64,000 nt of DNA, taken from assembly GCF_000718135.1 (NCBI RefSeq), contig NZ_JOEM01000032.1:31877-95876 (forward strand). Direction: 5' to 3'. Every line of letters begins with the position of its first letter. Position 1 is the stretch's first letter. A program made the translations under genes and the position numbers. This DNA comes from Streptomyces cyaneofuscatus. Lineage in GTDB: Bacteria; Actinomycetota; Actinomycetes; Streptomycetales; Streptomycetaceae. Positions 1-8,830 of the stretch are shown piece after piece. The notes below the pieces were generated by a model. It was not told where the DNA came from and ran no database searches. It worked only from the letters and a program-made list of their open reading frames with translations.

Positions 1-772
1 TCCAGACGTTGTCGTCGGCCGGGGAGAGCTCGTAGTACTTCGGGCCCGCCATCGCCACCGCGTAGACCGGGCCCGTCGTCACGCCGGGCGTGTCCGTCGC
101 GTCGGCGTTGACGTAGCCGCGGGCGTACACGTGGTCGTGGCCCATCAGGACCAGGTCGATGTCGTTGCGCTGGAAGACCGGGAGCCACGCGTCGCGGATC
201 GGCTTCTCGTCGCGGCCGACCGCTGCCGAGAAGACCGGCTGGTGGAAGGTGGCCACCGACCACTTGTTGGGGTTGTCCGCGAGGATCCGGTCGAGCCAGC
301 GCGCCTGGAGGTCCAGCCAGAGCTTCTGCGGGTCCGGGCAACCGGTCGAGCAGGGCGGGAGGTCCGGCGGTGTCATCAGCTCGCGCGCGTCGTGCGTGCT
401 CGCGTTGAGGGAGATGAAGCGGACGTTCTGGTAGTCCGTGTAGTACGCCGTCTCCGCCAGGGACTTCGCCATGTGCGTTTCGTACGCCGCACGTTGGCGC
501 TCGGCCGGGGTGTCGTCCTTCGCCGGGGCGGGCGTCGGGCCGTTGGCCGGGTACGCGAACGTGGACTTCCACGTCTTCAGGAACAGGTCCGCGTTGTACT
601 CGTGGTTGCCCGGCGCCGCGATCAAGTTCGTCGTCTGGCTGCGGCCGTTCATCGCGCCGAACCACTCGTCCCACTGGCCCGCGTTGCCGCCCGAGTCCAC
701 CAGGTCGCCCGCGTTGACGCTGCCGATGCCACGGCGCGCAGCCGGGACCGTCTGCTGGGCGGCGCCGGGCAT
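1..772 (-). pseudogene. Purple acid phosphatase-like metallophosphoesterase, 5'-truncated remnant (also cut by window edge)
   Basis: The reverse strand reads as a calcineurin-like phosphoesterase with the metal-ligand motifs NAGDLVDSGG, PGNHEYN and MGHDHVYARG, plus the family's FHQPVFS segment. The frame opens at an ATG at 772, three codons downstream of an in-frame TGA at 779-781. The protein begins almost directly at the second metal motif, so the signal peptide, the N-terminal beta-sandwich domain and the first metal-binding motif are missing. The next ~280 bp upstream show no matching domain in any frame. I read this as a deletion remnant; a secreted phosphatase would be inactive without the first metal motif. 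The 3' end runs off the left edge. The alternative is a frameshift, but I found no continuation. Confidence 0.6.
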
Positions 773-1050
773 CCGGCGTCAGGGGCGGGGGCGGTGGGTT
801 CCCGCATAGGCGGTCCTCTCGGGCAAGACGGGGGGATGGCATGGATCACCGGCCCGGGGAGGGAGGGGGAGTCCTGCGCAGCGACGCATGACAACGTTGT
901 CCAACCCCCGTCCGGGCGCGGGCACCACAGTGCTCGGCACAGTTTTCCCGCAGAGGGCCGCCAGGGGAAGAGCTGGGCAACAGCCCGTGTCCCGCGAGGC
1001 CGCACGGCAGCGGGCCCTGGCCGCGCAGGGCCGTGCCGTTCACCCTCGCC

Positions 1051-1602
1051 TCAGCGCCAGGCGTGGCGGACCCTCAGCCGCCCGTACCCCATCGCTCCCG
1101 AGATCCGGATGACCGGCCCGCCGGGGCGGGAGGGCTGCCGGGGCCGGTAGCGCAGGTCCTTCCAACCGGTCTGCACGGCGTCCAGGTCCACGGTCGCGTC
1201 CCGGGGCACGATGATCGTCGCCCTGCCGGTACCGATGCGCAGCTCGATGTCGACGGCGGGGTCCTCGAAGAGGGCCCGGGACAGATCCAGGCGGACCCGC
1301 CCGAAGGCGGACTCGACCGTGAGGAACCGGGGCACCCGCCACGCTCCGCGCCGCCGGATCCGTCCGCCGGCCGCGGCGATCGTCGCCGTGGTCTCCGGTT
1401 TTCCGGGCTTCTCCGGGGGGAGCGCGTCCAGGACGGACGCGAGCTCGCCGTGCCGGGTGGCGGAGAGGACCTGGCCGAGGCGCTCGTCCATCTCCGCGTG
1501 CGTGATCGCCTCCTCGGCGTACGCCTCCCGCAGGCGCCGTACAGCACTCTCGCGGGCCTCCTCGTCCACCAGGGGCCCCGCGTCGTCCTGAGGAATGGTC
1601 AC
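1051..1602 (-). CDS. DUF1707 (SHOCT-like) domain protein
   Basis: The 183-residue protein has an N-terminal DUF1707 domain at about residues 12-62, recognisable by RLREAYAEEAITHAEMDERL and the later TRHGELASVLDALP. A beta-rich C-terminal part follows (about 85-175, IELRIGTGRATIIVPRD) that resembles the cell-wall-active-antibiotic-response domain often attached to DUF1707. There is no signal peptide or membrane segment. Such proteins are abundant in Streptomyces and have no firm function. It is a stand-alone gene ending just before the phosphatase remnant. Confidence 0.8.
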   Translation of the reverse strand: MTIPQDDAGPLVDEEARESAVRRLREAYAEEAITHAEMDERLGQVLSATRHGELASVLDALPPEKPGKPETTATIAAAGGRIRRRGAWRVPRFLTVESAFGRVRLDLSRALFEDPAVDIELRIGTGRATIIVPRDATVDLDAVQTGWKDLRYRPRQPSRPGGPVIRISGAMGYGRLRVRHAWR

Positions 1603-1685
1603 CCCGCCACCCTAGCGCCGGGCTTTACCCCTGAACATGCCGCAGGCGTACGTCTGAGGCGGCCGGCCCGAACCCTCCTGCCCCC

Positions 1686-2132
1686 TCAGACGACAGGCGC
1701 CTCCTCCTCGCTCTGGCGGCTGTCGTACTCAGCGCGCGCCCTGGCGATCTCCTGCTGGTGGCCCTCGGTCCAGTCGACCAGGGACCGGATCGTCGTGTGC
1801 AGGGTCGCGCCCATCGGCGTGAGCTCGTACTCCACGCGCGGCGGGACGACCGGGTAGACCGTGCGCCGCACCAGGCCGTCGCGTTCGAGCTGGCGCAGGG
1901 TCACCGTCAGCATGCGCTGGCTGATGCCGTCGATCAGCCGGCGCAGCTCGGAGAAGCGCAGCGTCCGGCGCTCCAGGTGCGCTATCGCGAGCAGCGACCA
2001 CTTGTCCGCGACGCGGTCGAGGATCTGCCGCACCTCGCAGCCCTCGCGGACATCCCAGTTGCTGATGTCGAAGTCCTGCTCAACGCCGGTATGGCCGCAG
2101 TTACTCGGTGACTTCGAAGTGCCTTCTTCCAT
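1686..2132 (-). CDS. HxlR-family winged-helix transcriptional regulator
   Basis: The 148-residue protein carries a conserved HxlR core: an N-terminal Cys (REGCEVRQILDRVADKW), the recognition-helix region RFSELRRLIDGISQRMLTVTL, and the wing YPVVPPRVEYELTPMG. HxlR proteins are dimeric regulators that often respond to electrophiles, quinones or aldehydes through a cysteine. The ATG at 2132 is preceded by a GGGGAA ribosome site. It is transcribed divergently from the adjacent MFS exporter, the usual layout for a local regulator of an efflux gene; that link is inferred. Confidence 0.88.
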   Translation of the reverse strand: MEEGTSKSPSNCGHTGVEQDFDISNWDVREGCEVRQILDRVADKWSLLAIAHLERRTLRFSELRRLIDGISQRMLTVTLRQLERDGLVRRTVYPVVPPRVEYELTPMGATLHTTIRSLVDWTEGHQQEIARARAEYDSRQSEEEAPVV

Positions 2133-2161
2133 GGTTCCCCAGCGTGCCGCATGCTTCGAGT

Positions 2162-2196
2162 GGTTACAAGAGAGAACCGACCAGCACTTCGGTAAC
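2162..2196. promoter_or_regulatory. Possible HxlR operator between divergent genes
   Basis: GGTTAC at 2162-2167 and its inverted counterpart GTAAC at 2192-2196 flank an A/G-rich spacer in the gap between the HxlR gene and the MFS gene. HxlR regulators bind short inverted repeats in such divergent promoters. The assignment rests on position and symmetry only. Confidence 0.3.
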
Positions 2197-2310
2197 TCTT
2201 CTTCCTCTCACGCATGTTGAGGGTCGGCCGCCCTCGCATTCCTTTCCACGGACCGCTGTTGCGGCGGTTCGTCATGCCCGATTCCGCATCCCTCCCCAAG
2301 GAGAAGTCCC

Positions 2311-3855
2311 GTGTCCACATCACCACCCCTGTCGAGCAGCGGCACCTCCGTCCGGATGACCGGGCGCGCGTGGGGCGTGCTGTTCGTGCTCTGCGGCGCG
2401 ATCTTCCTCGAAGGCATCGACGTGGCCATGCTCAACGTGGCCATGCCCGCGATCCGCGCCGACCTCGGGCTCTCCACCGGCACCCTCCAGTGGGTGATGA
2501 GCGCGTACGTCCTCGGCTACGGCGGTTTCATGCTGCTGGGCGGCCGGGCGGCCGACCTGTTCGGGCGCCGGCGGATGTTCGTCCTCTGGCTCGTGGTCTT
2601 CCTGCTCTTCTCCGGTCTCGGCGGGCTGGCCACCGAAGGCTGGATGCTGATCCTCGCCCGGTTCGTGACGGGGGTCTCCGCCGCCTTCATGACCCCGGCC
2701 GGCCTGTCGATCATCACCACCGGCTTTCCGGAGGGGCCGCAGCGCAACAAGGCCCTGCTCGTCTACTCCGGCACCGCGGCGGGCGGCTTCTCCATCGGCC
2801 TGGTCGTCGGCGGCCTGCTCTCCGCCATCGACTGGCGCTGGGTGTTCTTCGCCCCGGTCATCCTCTCCTCGCTCATCCTGGTCGCCGCCCTGCGGCTCGT
2901 CCCGAAGTCTCCGCGCCCGGACCGCACCGGGCGGGGCGTCGACCTGGCCGGAGCGGTCACCGTCACCGGAGGCATCCTGCTCCTCGTCTTCGGCGTCGAG
3001 CGGGTCGCGCACGCCTCGGCCGCCTGGACGACCGGCACGATCGGCACCGCGCTCCTCCTCTTCCTCGCGTTCGTCCTCATCGAGCGCCGCTCGGCCTCGC
3101 CGCTGGTGCGCCTGGGCCTCTTCCGCAGCGGGTCGCTGGTCCGCGCCAATGTGGCGGGGCTGCTCTTCGCCGCGGGCTTCTTCGGGTTCCAGTTCATCGC
3201 CGTGCTCTATCTCCAGGAGCTACGGGGCTGGTCGTCCCTCCAGACGAGCTTCGCCCTGATCGTCATCGGCCTGGACGCGATCCTGTCCCCGCTCCTCACC
3301 CCGAAGCTGGTGGCCCGGTTCGGCAACGCGCGCGTCATCTTCGGCGGGCTGCTCCTCGCCTCCCTGGCGTACGCGCTGTTCCTGCCGCTCACCGCGGACT
3401 GGACCTATCTCGCGATGCTCCCGAGCCTGGTCCTGCTCGGTGTGGCCTTCTCCCTGGCGTACGGTCCGCTGACGATCACGGCCACCGACGGCATCGCGGA
3501 GGAGGAGCAGGGCGTCGCGGGCGGGCTGCTCTACACCTCCTTCCAGTTCGGTGCCGCGCTCGGCCTGTCCTCGGTCGCCGCCGTCAACATCGCGGCGACG
3601 GACGGCACTTCGGCGGGGGCTCTGCTCGACGGCTACCGGGCGGCGCTCGTCGTCCCGCTCGCCGCCGCCCTGATCGCGACCGCCGTCAGCGCCTTCGGTC
3701 TGCGGCGCCGGTCCACAAGCCCGTCCGAGGGGCCGTCCGAGGGGCCGCACGAGGGACCGTCCGAGGGGCCCTACGACGGGGCCGACGCCCCCTCCGCCCC
3801 CGCCCCGGAATCCGTTCGACAAGCCGACCTGCCGTCCGGCAAAGTCCCTGCATGA
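2311..3855 (+). CDS. MFS drug exporter (DHA2 / EmrB-QacA type, 14 TM)
   Basis: The 514-residue integral membrane protein belongs to the drug:H+ antiporter-2 type. Hydrophobic segments run from about residue 20 to 475. Motif A is GGRAADLFGRRRMF after TM2, and the TM1 motif is LEGIDVAMLNVAMPAI. The GTG start at 2311 follows an AAGGAG ribosome site. The C-terminal ~45 residues are a soluble Pro/Glu/Gly tail built from a 12-bp tandem repeat. The GNAT acetyltransferase gene overlaps it by 4 nt (ATGA), so the two are probably translationally coupled. Export of a toxic compound under HxlR control is likely; the substrate is unknown. Confidence 0.88.
   Translation: MSTSPPLSSSGTSVRMTGRAWGVLFVLCGAIFLEGIDVAMLNVAMPAIRADLGLSTGTLQWVMSAYVLGYGGFMLLGGRAADLFGRRRMFVLWLVVFLLFSGLGGLATEGWMLILARFVTGVSAAFMTPAGLSIITTGFPEGPQRNKALLVYSGTAAGGFSIGLVVGGLLSAIDWRWVFFAPVILSSLILVAALRLVPKSPRPDRTGRGVDLAGAVTVTGGILLLVFGVERVAHASAAWTTGTIGTALLLFLAFVLIERRSASPLVRLGLFRSGSLVRANVAGLLFAAGFFGFQFIAVLYLQELRGWSSLQTSFALIVIGLDAILSPLLTPKLVARFGNARVIFGGLLLASLAYALFLPLTADWTYLAMLPSLVLLGVAFSLAYGPLTITATDGIAEEEQGVAGGLLYTSFQFGAALGLSSVAAVNIAATDGTSAGALLDGYRAALVVPLAAALIATAVSAFGLRRRSTSPSEGPSEGPHEGPSEGPYDGADAPSAPAPESVRQADLPSGKVPA
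3721..3780 (+). repeat. 12-bp tandem repeat in MFS 3' end (PSEG-type units)
   Basis: Five units based on CCGTCCGAGGGG run head to tail and encode a Pro-Ser/His/Tyr-Glu/Asp-Gly series in the cytosolic C-terminal tail of the exporter. The later units are degenerate. The unit is a multiple of three, so copy-number change would not break the frame. Confidence 0.8.
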
Positions 3856-4493
3856 GCCACCGACACTGGCCCCTCCACGGCCTCCGGATCCGTACACCCC
3901 GCCTCGAACTGCGCCTGCCCGACGAGGCGCTCCTCGACGAGCTGGCCTCGGTCGGCGCCGGCGGGGTGCACGCCCCGGACCGGATGCCGTTCATCGTGCC
4001 GTGGACCGACGGCGAGCCCTCCGAGGTCGGCCGGGCCACCTACCAGCACGTGCTGGGCACGATCGCCGGGTGGACGCCCCAGAACTGGCACCTCTCCCTG
4101 GCCGTCCTCCACGGGGGCGAGGTCGTGGGGCGGCAGGACGTGATGGGCCGGGAGTTCGGCGTACGGCGTGAGGTGATGACCGGGTCGTGGCTCGGCCTCC
4201 CCCATCAGGGGCAGGGCATCGGCACGGAGATGCGGGCCGCCGCCCTCCACCTGGCCTTCGAGGGGCTCGGCGCCCGGTACGCCGTATCGGACGCCAGGAC
4301 GGACAACGCCGGCTCGCTCGGCGTCTCGCGGCGGCTGGGGTACGAGCCCGACGGCCTCCAGATCGAGGTGATCCGCGGGGAGGCCGTCACCTTGCAGCGG
4401 GTGCGGCTGGAGCGGGCCGGGTGGGAGAAGCACCGGAGCGTGGACGTCACCGTGGAGGGACTGGACGCCTGCCGGGCCGACTTCGGGGTCTAG
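3852..4493 (+). CDS. GNAT family N-acetyltransferase
   Basis: This 213-residue RimJ/RimL-type acetyltransferase shows the acetyl-CoA binding pattern GLPHQGQGIGTEMR followed by the ARTDNAGSLGVSRRLGYEPDG segment typical of motif B. The ATG overlaps the exporter's TGA (ATGA). It may acetylate the exported compound or a ribosomal or antibiotic substrate, but the sequence does not say which. A strong hairpin follows the stop and ends the two-gene operon. Confidence 0.85.
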   Translation: MSHRHWPLHGLRIRTPRLELRLPDEALLDELASVGAGGVHAPDRMPFIVPWTDGEPSEVGRATYQHVLGTIAGWTPQNWHLSLAVLHGGEVVGRQDVMGREFGVRREVMTGSWLGLPHQGQGIGTEMRAAALHLAFEGLGARYAVSDARTDNAGSLGVSRRLGYEPDGLQIEVIRGEAVTLQRVRLERAGWEKHRSVDVTVEGLDACRADFGV

Positions 4494-4508
4494 CACCCGG
4501 GGGCGAGA

Positions 4509-4543
4509 GGTTGTACGGACGGAGTTCCGCCTTCCGTACAACC
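4509..4543 (+). terminator. Intrinsic terminator after GNAT gene
   Basis: The 11-bp perfect arms GGTTGTACGGA (4509-4519) and TCCGTACAACC (4533-4543) enclose a second small hairpin (CGGA...TCCG). It begins 15 nt after the stop codon. Confidence 0.8.
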
Positions 4544-4637
4544 CTTCGCCCACGGTGCACGTCTTGGGTGTGTCGTCGGCAGCCGCGTCCCCCTTCTTCC
4601 GGGACGCGGGCCCTGAACCGCAGGAGCTCCAACCTTC

Positions 4638-6053
4638 ATGAACCTCCCCCGCGCCCCTCGTGCGCGCCGTCTCCGTCTCCGTACGACGTCGATCGCCGTG
4701 GGCGTCGCGCTCGCCGCGGGCCCGGTGCCGTGCCTCGCCGCCGCGCCCGCCTCGGCCGCCGCCGCGAAGCCCGCCAAGCACTACGACGACTTCAACGGGG
4801 ACGGCTACCGGGACCTGGCCGTCTCGCACACGCACGACGGAATCTTCGCCTTCAATGACCGCGCGGTGCTCGTCACCTACGGCGGACCGAAGGGGCTCAC
4901 CACCAAGAAGCAGGTCATCCACCAGAACTCACCGGGGATCCCCGGTGCCAGTGAGTCCGGCGACGACTTCGGCACGGTGCTGGCCAGTGCCGACCTGAAC
5001 CGCGACGGATACGCGGACCTCGTCGTCGGCAACCCGACCGAGGAGGCCGGGCGGACCCGCGTCGGCTCGGTCACCCTCGTGTGGGGCTCGACCAAGGGGC
5101 TCAAGGGCGGAACGGCCCTGCCCCGCAAGGCCACCAACGGCTACGGGACCTTCGGCGCCGACATCGCCACCGGGGACTTCAACGGGGACGGGCGCCCCGA
5201 CATCGCGACGGTCAACGGCGGCGACGTCTTTCTGTACCGCGGCGGCTTCACCAAGTCCGGCGGACTGGGCAAAGTCAGCAAGTACGACCGGGAGGGCCAG
5301 AGCTGGGACGGCGACACCATCGCCGCCGGCAAGGTCAACGGTGACGGGAAGACCGACCTGATCGTCATGGGCGTGCGCGGCGTCGGCATGACGTTCCGCA
5401 CCGAGGCCTGGTTCCTGAAGGGCTCCACCGGCGGCCTGGTCTCCGGTCCGGCCAAGGTGGTCGACGGCAAGAAGCAGCACGAGCGGCTGGACGCGGCCGT
5501 CGGCGACTTCGACCGGGACGGTTACGGGGACATCGCCGTCGGCAACCCGGTGGCCAACGACGGCCGGGGCAGGGTCACCGTCTGGTACGGCACGTCCGCC
5601 GGGCCGGGCAAGCGGAGCATCACGCTCAGCCAGTCGACGGCCGGGGTGGCCGGCGCCTCGGAGGCGTGGGACCAGTTCGGTTCGTCGCTGACGGCGGGGG
5701 ACGCCGACGGCGACGGATACGCGGACCTGGCGGTCGGCGTCCCGGGCGAGAGGGTCGGAGCCAAGGTCAACGCGGGCGGCGCCTATCTGTTCCGCGGCGG
5801 CAAGGGCGGGCTCAAGGGTTCGCGCTCCGCGGCGCTCGGCAAGTCGCTTCCCGGGGTGGCCGGGGAGACGACGGACCACGACATCCTCGGCTATGACCTG
5901 CGGCTGCGGGACCTGAACCGGGACGGGCGCGCCGACCTGGCGATCTCGGTCCCGGGCGAGGACAGCATGCGCATCCTGCCGGGGGCGAAGGGCGGGGTGA
6001 CGGGGACCGGTTCGTCGGTCCTGCGGGCGGCCGGGTCCGACCTGCCGGAGTAG
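4638..6053 (+). CDS. Secreted FG-GAP / VCBS repeat beta-propeller protein
   Basis: The 471-residue protein has a signal peptide (basic Arg-rich n-region, hydrophobic stretch near residues 18-35, Ala-rich cleavage region around 40-45). It is then made of about seven integrin-like FG-GAP repeats, each marked by a calcium-binding DxNxDGxxD loop: DFNGDGYRDL, DLNRDGYADL, DFNGDGRPDI, DFDRDGYGDI, DADGDGYADL, DLNRDGRADL and a weaker KVNGDGKTDL. The repeats should fold as a seven-bladed extracellular propeller. Such proteins are common in Streptomyces and of unknown role, perhaps adhesion or carbohydrate binding. AGGAG lies upstream of the ATG. It is monocistronic. Confidence 0.88.
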   Translation: MNLPRAPRARRLRLRTTSIAVGVALAAGPVPCLAAAPASAAAAKPAKHYDDFNGDGYRDLAVSHTHDGIFAFNDRAVLVTYGGPKGLTTKKQVIHQNSPGIPGASESGDDFGTVLASADLNRDGYADLVVGNPTEEAGRTRVGSVTLVWGSTKGLKGGTALPRKATNGYGTFGADIATGDFNGDGRPDIATVNGGDVFLYRGGFTKSGGLGKVSKYDREGQSWDGDTIAAGKVNGDGKTDLIVMGVRGVGMTFRTEAWFLKGSTGGLVSGPAKVVDGKKQHERLDAAVGDFDRDGYGDIAVGNPVANDGRGRVTVWYGTSAGPGKRSITLSQSTAGVAGASEAWDQFGSSLTAGDADGDGYADLAVGVPGERVGAKVNAGGAYLFRGGKGGLKGSRSAALGKSLPGVAGETTDHDILGYDLRLRDLNRDGRADLAISVPGEDSMRILPGAKGGVTGTGSSVLRAAGSDLPE

Positions 6054-6131
6054 GGGCAGGGAGAGGTCCGCCGGCCCGCCGGAGTAACGGCGGCGGGGCA
6101 GGGGGAAGGTCCGCCGGAGTAAGGGCGGCGG
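6041..6131 (+). repeat. Degenerate ~34-bp tandem repeat carrying the FG-GAP stop codon
   Basis: The block GCCGGAGTA occurs at 6044-6052 (with the real TAG stop), 6078-6086 and 6113-6121, separated by 34 and 35 bp of similar G-rich sequence. The last codons and stop of the FG-GAP gene therefore appear three times in succession. Confidence 0.6.
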
Positions 6132-6133
6132 GG

Positions 6134-6174
6134 GCGAGGGGCGGGTGCCGTGCGGTCGGGCACCCGCCCCTCGC
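6134..6174 (+). terminator. Intrinsic terminator after FG-GAP gene
   Basis: Perfect 16-bp arms (6134-6149 and 6159-6174, GCGAGGGGCGGGTGCC and its complement) are separated by a 9-nt loop. It separates the FG-GAP gene from the iron-regulated block. Confidence 0.85.
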
Positions 6175-6264
6175 GCGTCGCCAGGGGTGTGACATGCCGG
6201 GTCCGTTCCGGCCACGGCCGACACCCCCGCCCCCGCAATCCCCCACGACACCGTGACCGTCTAG

Positions 6265-6283
6265 CAAGGTTAGGCTAACCTTC
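6265..6283. promoter_or_regulatory. Iron box (DmdR1/IdeR operator) for siderophore reductase
   Basis: The 17-bp perfect palindrome AAGGTTAGGCTAACCTT at 6266-6282 matches the core of the actinobacterial iron box recognised by Fe(II)-loaded DmdR1/IdeR repressors. It lies 70 bp upstream of the siderophore-interacting protein start, so that gene should be derepressed under iron starvation. Confidence 0.9.
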
Positions 6284-6352
6284 CTTCGGACTGCCCTCGC
6301 CGGAGCCGGGCCCGTCCGCCCGCCGCTCCTGCCCATTCCGGAGGAGCCCTCG

Positions 6353-7216
6353 TTGACGACGACTGCCGCCGTTCCCCAAGTAGCCCCGTTCCGGTTCTTC
6401 GACCTCACCGTCCTGCGGGTCAGGCGGCTCGGCCCCTCCATGCTCCGGATCACGCTGGGCGGGCCCGGGGCCGACGGGTTCAGCGCCGGGGGCCGCGACC
6501 AGAGCCTGTCGATCTTCCTGCCGCACCCCGGACAGAGCGAGGCCGTGGTGCCGGAGGGTGAGGACGGGGCCTGGTACGCGAAGTGGCGGGCGCTGCCCGA
6601 GGACGTACGGGCGGTGATGCGGTCGTACACCGTGCGGGCCCAGCTCGTGAAGGCCGACGGCTCCACCGAGGTGGACATCGACTTCGCGCTCCACGGCGAC
6701 GGCGGCCCGGCCTCCCGCTGGGCGCTCATGGCCACGGCGGGCGACCCGCTCAAGGTGCTGGGGCCGGCGGTCCGGGACAACACCTCCGTGCGGTTCCGGC
6801 CCCCGGAGGACACCGATTGGGTGCTCATCTGGGCGGACGAGACCGCCCTGCCCGCCGCCTCCGCCGCCCTGGAGTGGCTGCCCGCGGGGATGCCCGCCCG
6901 GGTCTGGCTGGAGGTGCCGAAGACCGAGGACCGGCAGGCCCTCAACACCGCGGCCAAGGCCCGGATCAGCTGGCTCGTCAGGAGCGAGGGTGCCATGCCC
7001 GCCGTGGAGGCCGTGCGCGCCGCCGAGCTGCCGGAGGGCACCCCGTACGTCTGGATCGCGGGCGAGTCGTCCGAGGTGCGGGCACTCCGCCGCCACCTGG
7101 TCCAGGAGCGCGGCTTCGACCGGAAGCGGGTCACCTTCGTCGGGTACTGGCGGCGCGGGCTCAGCGAGGAGCAGCTGCGGGCGGAGACCATCGCGCGGGC
7201 CGGGGCGACGGAGTAG
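6353..7216 (+). CDS. desF: Siderophore-interacting protein (FAD-dependent ferric-siderophore reductase)
   Basis: The 287-residue flavoprotein of the SIP/ViuB family has the FAD-binding motif RSYTVR near residue 85, a ferredoxin-reductase-like beta barrel before it, and a C-terminal NAD(P)H-binding SIP domain with the family end motif FVGYWRRG. It should reduce ferrioxamine-bound iron in the cytosol to release Fe(II). The TTG start at 6353 has a good GGAGGAG site 6 nt upstream. It is preceded by its own iron box and sits directly before desA, the S. coelicolor desF position. The gene symbol rests on that synteny. Confidence 0.85.
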   Translation: MTTTAAVPQVAPFRFFDLTVLRVRRLGPSMLRITLGGPGADGFSAGGRDQSLSIFLPHPGQSEAVVPEGEDGAWYAKWRALPEDVRAVMRSYTVRAQLVKADGSTEVDIDFALHGDGGPASRWALMATAGDPLKVLGPAVRDNTSVRFRPPEDTDWVLIWADETALPAASAALEWLPAGMPARVWLEVPKTEDRQALNTAAKARISWLVRSEGAMPAVEAVRAAELPEGTPYVWIAGESSEVRALRRHLVQERGFDRKRVTFVGYWRRGLSEEQLRAETIARAGATE

Positions 7217-7280
7217 CCGAACCGGAACCAATCCGGACAACTCCCGCACCCGACAGGGGCGAGGGATGACCGTGATCGAG

Positions 7281-7299
7281 TTAGGTTAGGCTAACCTCA
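7281..7299. promoter_or_regulatory. Iron box (DmdR1/IdeR operator) for desABCD
   Basis: TTAGGTTAGGCTAACCTCA is an almost perfect 19-bp iron box, 83 bp upstream of desA. It should couple desferrioxamine biosynthesis to iron limitation independently of the box at 6265. Confidence 0.93.
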
Positions 7300-7381
7300 C
7301 TTCGACATCGCGTCCCTCGTCCCTCCTTTTTCCTGCCCGGAGGGACGCGATGAAGTTCCCCTCACCCGGGAGGACCCCTCC

Positions 7382-8830
7382 ATGCGTTCGCACCTGCTCA
7401 ACAACACGACTGCGGAGCACTACCGGCGTACCGTCACCGCAGGAGTGGATCGGGTCGCGGCCAGAATCGCCGCCACCGAGCGTCCCTTCAGCGGGGTCGG
7501 TGTGGACGAGCTCTCTCCCGTCGTCGACGCGATCGACCTCGACCGGCCGCTGGGCGACGCCACCGCCGCCCTCGACGAGCTCGGCGAGGTCTACCTCCGC
7601 GACGCCGTCTACTTCCACCACCCGCGCTACCTGGGCCACCTCAACTGCCCGGTCGTCATCCCCGCCGTCCTCGGCGAGGCGGTGCTCTCCGCGGTCAACT
7701 CCTCGCTGGACACCTGGGACCAGAGCGCGGGCGGCACCCTCATCGAGCGCCGGCTGATCGACTGGACCACCGAGCGCATCGGCTTCGGACCGGCCGCCGA
7801 CGGCATCTTCACCAGCGGCGGTACACAGTCCAACCTCCAGGCCCTGCTGCTGGCCCGCGAGGAGGCGAAGATCCGGCCCGAGCACTACACCCGGCTGCGG
7901 ATCTTCACCTCCGAGTGCAGCCACTTCAGTGTCCAGAAGTCCGCCAAACTCCTCGGCCTCGGCCCGGACGCGGTCGTCTCCGTCCCGTTCGACAGCAACA
8001 AGCGCATGCAGGCCGTGGCCCTCGCCCACGCCCTGGAACAGTGCGTCGCCGAGAGTGCCGTGCCGATGGCCGTCGTCGCGACCGCCGGCACCACGGACTT
8101 CGGCTCCATCGACCCGCTGCCCGAGATCGCCGCCCTGTGTGAGCAGTACGCCACCTGGATGCATGTGGACGCCGCGTACGGCTGCGGGCTGCTGGCCTCC
8201 CGCGAGCGGCGCGGTCTCCTCGAAGGCATCGCACACGCCGACTCGGTCACCGTCGACTACCACAAGTCCTTCTTCCAGCCCGTGAGTTCGTCGGCGATCC
8301 TGGTCCGCGACCGGGCGACCCTGCGCCACGCCACGTACCACGCGGAGTATCTGAACCCGCGCCGGATGGCCGAGGAGCGGATACCCAACCAGGTCGACAA
8401 GTCCCTCCAGACGACCCGCCGGTTCGACGCGCTCAAGCTGTGGATGACGCTGCGCGTCATGGGCGCCGACGGTATCGGTGAGCTGTTCGACGAGGTCTGC
8501 GACCTGGCCGCCGAGGGGTGGAAGCTGCTCGCCGCCGACCCGCGCTTCGACGTGGTGGTCCAGCCGCAGCTCTCCACGCTCGTCTTCCGCCACATCCCCT
8601 CCGGTGTCACCTCCCCGGACGACATCGACCGCGCCAACCTCTACGCCCGCAAGGCCCTGTTCGCCTCCGGCGAGGCGATCGTCGCGGGCACCAAGGTCGG
8701 CGAACGCCAGTACCTCAAGTTCACCCTCCTCAACCCCGAAACGACCGTGGACGACATCGCCGCGGTCCTCGACCTGATCTCCGGCCATGCCGAGAAGTAC
8801 CTGGGAGACTCCCTTGACCGCGCTTCCTGA
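7382..8830 (+). CDS. desA: DesA, PLP-dependent lysine decarboxylase
   Basis: The 482-residue group II PLP decarboxylase starts desferrioxamine biosynthesis by converting L-lysine to cadaverine. The PLP Schiff-base lysine is K295 in [10 protein letters not shown]. The substrate and cofactor region [14 protein letters not shown] and the phosphate-binding HVDAAYGCG are intact. A GGGAGGA site lies upstream of the ATG, which in turn follows the 7281 iron box. It is the first gene of a four-gene operon with overlapping stop/start codons. Confidence 0.93.
   Translation: MRSHLLNNTTAEHYRRTVTAGVDRVAARIAATERPFSGVGVDELSPVVDAIDLDRPLGDATAALDELGEVYLRDAVYFHHPRYLGHLNCPVVIPAVLGEAVLSAVNSSLDTWDQSAGGTLIERRLIDWTTERIGFGPAADGIFTSGGTQSNLQALLLAREEAKIRPEHYTRLRIFTSECSHFSVQKSAKLLGLGPDAVVSVPFDSNKRMQAVALAHALEQCVAESAVPMAVVATAGTTDFGSIDPLPEIAALCEQYATWMHVDAAYGCGLLASRERRGLLEGIAHADSVTVDYHKSFFQPVSSSAILVRDRATLRHATYHAEYLNPRRMAEERIPNQVDKSLQTTRRFDALKLWMTLRVMGADGIGELFDEVCDLAAEGWKLLAADPRFDVVVQPQLSTLVFRHIPSGVTSPDDIDRANLYARKALFASGEAIVAGTKVGERQYLKFTLLNPETTVDDIAAVLDLISGHAEKYLGDSLDRAS

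Noticed and set aside
2214..3851. Long plus-strand frame leading into the acetyltransferase
   Set aside because: Only its last 213 codons are real (GNAT gene from 3852). The rest is Arg/Pro/His-rich frame-shadow of the exporter.
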